Source: Rhizobacter sp. (GTDB lineage Bacteria > Pseudomonadota > Gammaproteobacteria > Burkholderiales > Burkholderiaceae_C). Taken from it: a stretch of DNA of 6,645 nt. The translations under genes were made by a program, and so were the position numbers. A model generated the notes under the pieces. That model saw only the letters and a program-made list of their open reading frames with translations. It searched no databases and was not told the DNA's origin. The DNA lies in assembly GCA_025351675.1 (NCBI GenBank), contig JANXVK010000608.1:1-6645 (forward strand), in the 5' to 3' direction. Position 1 is the stretch's first letter. Each line of letters begins with the position of its first letter. Positions 4,857 through 6,645 of the stretch are shown here, one piece after another.

Positions 4857-5822
4857 TCAGATGTGCGCGTTGATCCAGTTCATCACCTGCTCCGGCAGGG
4901 TCAGCACGTGTCCTGGCCAGCGCCCGCCGGGAAAACCGACATGCCCGCCGTGCCGCGGCTGCCACAGCGTCACGAACTCGCCCACGTCGCGCTGCTGCGG
5001 CAAACAGTGCGCCGGCACGAACGGGTCATTGCGCGCATTGAGCACAAGTGCGGGGATCCGGATGCGCGCGAGGTGCGGCTTGGCCGAGCCGCGCGACCAG
5101 TAGTCGTCGGTGTCGCGAAAGCCGTGCAGCGGCGCGGTGAAGACGTTGTCGAACTCGTAGAGCGTGCGCGCCGAGATCAGTTTGTCGCGATCGAACAGGC
5201 CAGGGTGCTGCGCGAGCTTGGCGAACGCCTTCGGCTTCATCGAGCGCAGGAACATGCGGGTGTAGACCTGCCGGTTGAAGCCCGCGCCGATCGCGTGGCC
5301 GCCGGCGGCGAGGTCGATCGGTGACGACACGGCGCAGACGGCGCTGACGATCTGCGACGCCGAATCGCCCGCTTCCTCGGCCCAGCGCAACAGCGCGTTG
5401 CCGCCGAGCGAGACGCCGACCGCAGCCATCGTGCCGCGGTGCTGCGCGCGCAGGCGTTGCAGCACCCAGCCGACCTCCTCGAAATCGCCCGAGTGATACG
5501 CCCGCGGCGCCAGGTTCAGCTCGCCCGAACAGCCGCGAAAGTGCGGCACCGCGAAGCGCCACCCCTGCGCGCGCGCCCAATGCGCGAAGGCCTGCGCGTA
5601 GTGGCTGGCCGATGAGCCTTCGAGGCCATGGAACAGCACGAGCAGCGGCGCGTCAAGGTCATCGCCCTGCAAGTCGACATCGATGAAGTCGCCGTCGGGT
5701 GTCGTCCAGCGCTCGCGCTTGAACTGCGGCACCGGCCCGTCGAAACGCTTCGAGAACAGCGCCGGCCAGATCGTCTGCGCGTGGCCGCCGATGAGCCAGC
5801 GCGGCGCGCGGTACTGCTGCAT
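4857..5822 (-). CDS. YheT/EMB8-family alpha/beta-fold hydrolase
   Basis: A 321-residue predicted serine hydrolase (probable esterase; physiological substrate unknown). ATG 5822 is supported by GAGGG (5834-5830) 7 nt upstream and by the family N-terminus, where W-L-x-GGHAQTIWP (about residues 9-20) is characteristic of the YheT group. The oxyanion-hole motif HGLEG lies at 65-69. The nucleophile elbow G-V-S-L-G-G has Ser138; the likely acid is Asp266 (NARNDPFVP) and the likely catalytic His is His294 (HGGHVGF). HFRGCSGE (94-101) is also typical. Length matches the family (about 320-340). There is no signal peptide, so it is cytoplasmic. The gene begins 13 nt after the upstream fused LysR-NTF2 gene stop, so the two are likely co-transcribed. 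Confidence 0.92.
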   Translation of the reverse strand: MQQYRAPRWLIGGHAQTIWPALFSKRFDGPVPQFKRERWTTPDGDFIDVDLQGDDLDAPLLVLFHGLEGSSASHYAQAFAHWARAQGWRFAVPHFRGCSGELNLAPRAYHSGDFEEVGWVLQRLRAQHRGTMAAVGVSLGGNALLRWAEEAGDSASQIVSAVCAVSSPIDLAAGGHAIGAGFNRQVYTRMFLRSMKPKAFAKLAQHPGLFDRDKLISARTLYEFDNVFTAPLHGFRDTDDYWSRGSAKPHLARIRIPALVLNARNDPFVPAHCLPQQRDVGEFVTLWQPRHGGHVGFPGGRWPGHVLTLPEQVMNWINAHI

Positions 5823-5835
5823 CAGCGCGCCCTCA

Positions 5836-6645
5836 TCAATGCAGAACAGACGCTGCCTCGACGATCTCTTGCGCCTCGCGCGGCGAGCCCGGACTCGCGT
5901 GGTGCGAGACCAGACGCCAGCCCTGCGCGCCGAGCACATAGACGTTGGTCGCCACGACCCAAGCCGATTTCGGCCCCTCGGTCGTCATGATGCGGATGTG
6001 TTCGAGCACGCTGTGCACTGCGCAGGCATGCGTCTGCAAGCGCCGCACTTTCTCGGGTCGCGCGTCGACTGCGCCGTTCGCGAAGATCGACTCGAACGCC
6101 GAGCGGATCGCCACCGCACCGACCACGCGCGGCCCGCCGGGGTGCACGCAGCTGATCTCGTCGTCGTCCGACCAAACGGCCATCAGCCGACCGATGTCGC
6201 CGCGTTGCAGCGCCTCGTAGATCATCGGCATGCGGCCGAGTGCCACGCCGTGGCCCGCGAGTGCCGCCTGCACCTGCTGGTAAGTGAAGTTGAGGTAGAC
6301 CCAGCGCCCCGGCTCGAGTTTGGGTTCGCCATGGCCGGCGAGCCAGTGGCGCCAGCTCAGGTACTCGCTGCTGGGGCGGTCGTCGTCTTCCTCGAGCAGG
6401 GTATGGCCGGCGAGATCGGCCGGGCGTGCGAGCGGCGGTGCCGTGCCCAGGCCGATGCGTTCCCACAGGCCGCGGCTGACGGTCGGCGTCATCGTCTCGT
6501 CGAACAGGTGCACGCTGCCGGGCGGCACGCTTGCCGGGCTGCAATAGCGCAGCGCGAGGTCGAGCTCGGGGTCGTCGAGATCGGCGATCGCGTCGTGTGC
6601 CGAGACGCGGATGTCGATCGCCGGATAGCGGCGCTGGAAGGCTTC
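5836..6645 (-). CDS. LysR-type regulator effector domain fused in frame to an NTF2/SnoaL-like domain (N-terminus outside window)
   Basis: The frame is open from the window edge (6645) to TGA 5838-5836, giving 269 visible residues. The first 140 or so match a GcvA-like LysR effector-binding domain: EAFQRRYPAIDIRVSA, DLALRYCSPA, LFDET, PADLAGHTLLEEDD, then FTYQQVQAALAGHGVALGRMP. The usual next 50-60 residues of a LysR protein are absent. At about 6195-6232 the protein passes directly into an NTF2/SnoaL-like domain: YEALQRGDIGRLMAVWSDDD, CVHPGGPRVVG, AIRSAFESIFANG, WVVATNVYV, GWRLVSHHASPGSPRE. That domain lacks roughly its first ten residues. LysR proteins often read LPL-x-AE-LARGEL at this point, so the join falls in a segment of look-alike sequence. 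Either this is a true chimera made by deletion between adjacent genes, or an assembly error. If real, the DNA-binding regulator may be inactive or use the new domain; ATGs at 6231-6229 and 6225-6223 could start the NTF2 part alone. Confidence 0.8.
   Translation of the reverse strand, partial: EAFQRRYPAIDIRVSAHDAIADLDDPELDLALRYCSPASVPPGSVHLFDETMTPTVSRGLWERIGLGTAPPLARPADLAGHTLLEEDDDRPSSEYLSWRHWLAGHGEPKLEPGRWVYLNFTYQQVQAALAGHGVALGRMPMIYEALQRGDIGRLMAVWSDDDEISCVHPGGPRVVGAVAIRSAFESIFANGAVDARPEKVRRLQTHACAVHSVLEHIRIMTTEGPKSAWVVATNVYVLGAQGWRLVSHHASPGSPREAQEIVEAASVLH

Noticed and set aside
4747..4965. Upstream extension of the MDDIVKQ protein to 4965
   Set aside because: The extension overlaps the hydrolase 3' end, is basic low-complexity sequence, and family members start at MDDIVKQ.
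5822..6544. 240-codon - strand ORF overlapping the LysR-NTF2 gene
   Set aside because: It is an Arg/Ala-rich alternate frame; the neighbouring frame has clear LysR and NTF2 sequence signatures.
1..6645. CRISPR array or Cas genes, as in CRISPR-associated Tn7-like elements
   Set aside because: No regularly spaced repeats and no Cas-like protein are visible on either strand of this window.

Overview
This GC-rich window looks like a betaproteobacterial chromosome, most likely Burkholderiales. The evidence is the GC-rich third codon positions and the gene set: a membrane-anchored tandem cytochrome c5, a DUF3455 lipoprotein, a YheT-type hydrolase, and a small conserved protein beginning MDDIVKQALKKWPNVP. 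The genus cannot be fixed from sequence alone.

Left part (1 to about 2282, + strand): the end of a transposition operon. It holds the 3' tail of an unidentified gene (probably a TnsC/TniB-type ATPase, judged from position), a complete tniQ whose product carries four Zn-knuckle pairs and an embedded XRE-type helix-turn-helix, and a tightly coupled 108-residue unknown protein. A 334-base non-coding stretch follows, with a hairpin, a rho-independent terminator, GGCC-centred repeats and a possible transposon terminus ending in ACA. About 26-28 bp further on is the 3' (CCA) end of a tRNA-Arg(CCG) gene on the - strand. This geometry suggests a Tn7-like element that uses the tRNA-Arg gene as its attachment site.

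Middle part (2309 to 4142): the tRNA-Arg(CCG) gene reads left. Divergently, a membrane-anchored dihaem cytochrome c5 gene reads right, with a TATAAT box and a leader hairpin upstream and a strong intrinsic terminator downstream. A separate DUF3455 lipoprotein gene follows.

Right part (4219 to 6645, - strand): read in the direction of transcription, there is a LysR-type regulator whose effector domain runs in frame into an NTF2/SnoaL-like domain (a gene fusion, N-terminus outside the window). Then come a YheT/EMB8-family alpha/beta hydrolase 13 nt downstream and a conserved protein of unknown function. GC-rich hairpins sit on both sides of the last gene.

The two items most worth following up are the TniQ element beside tRNA-Arg and the LysR-NTF2 chimera.
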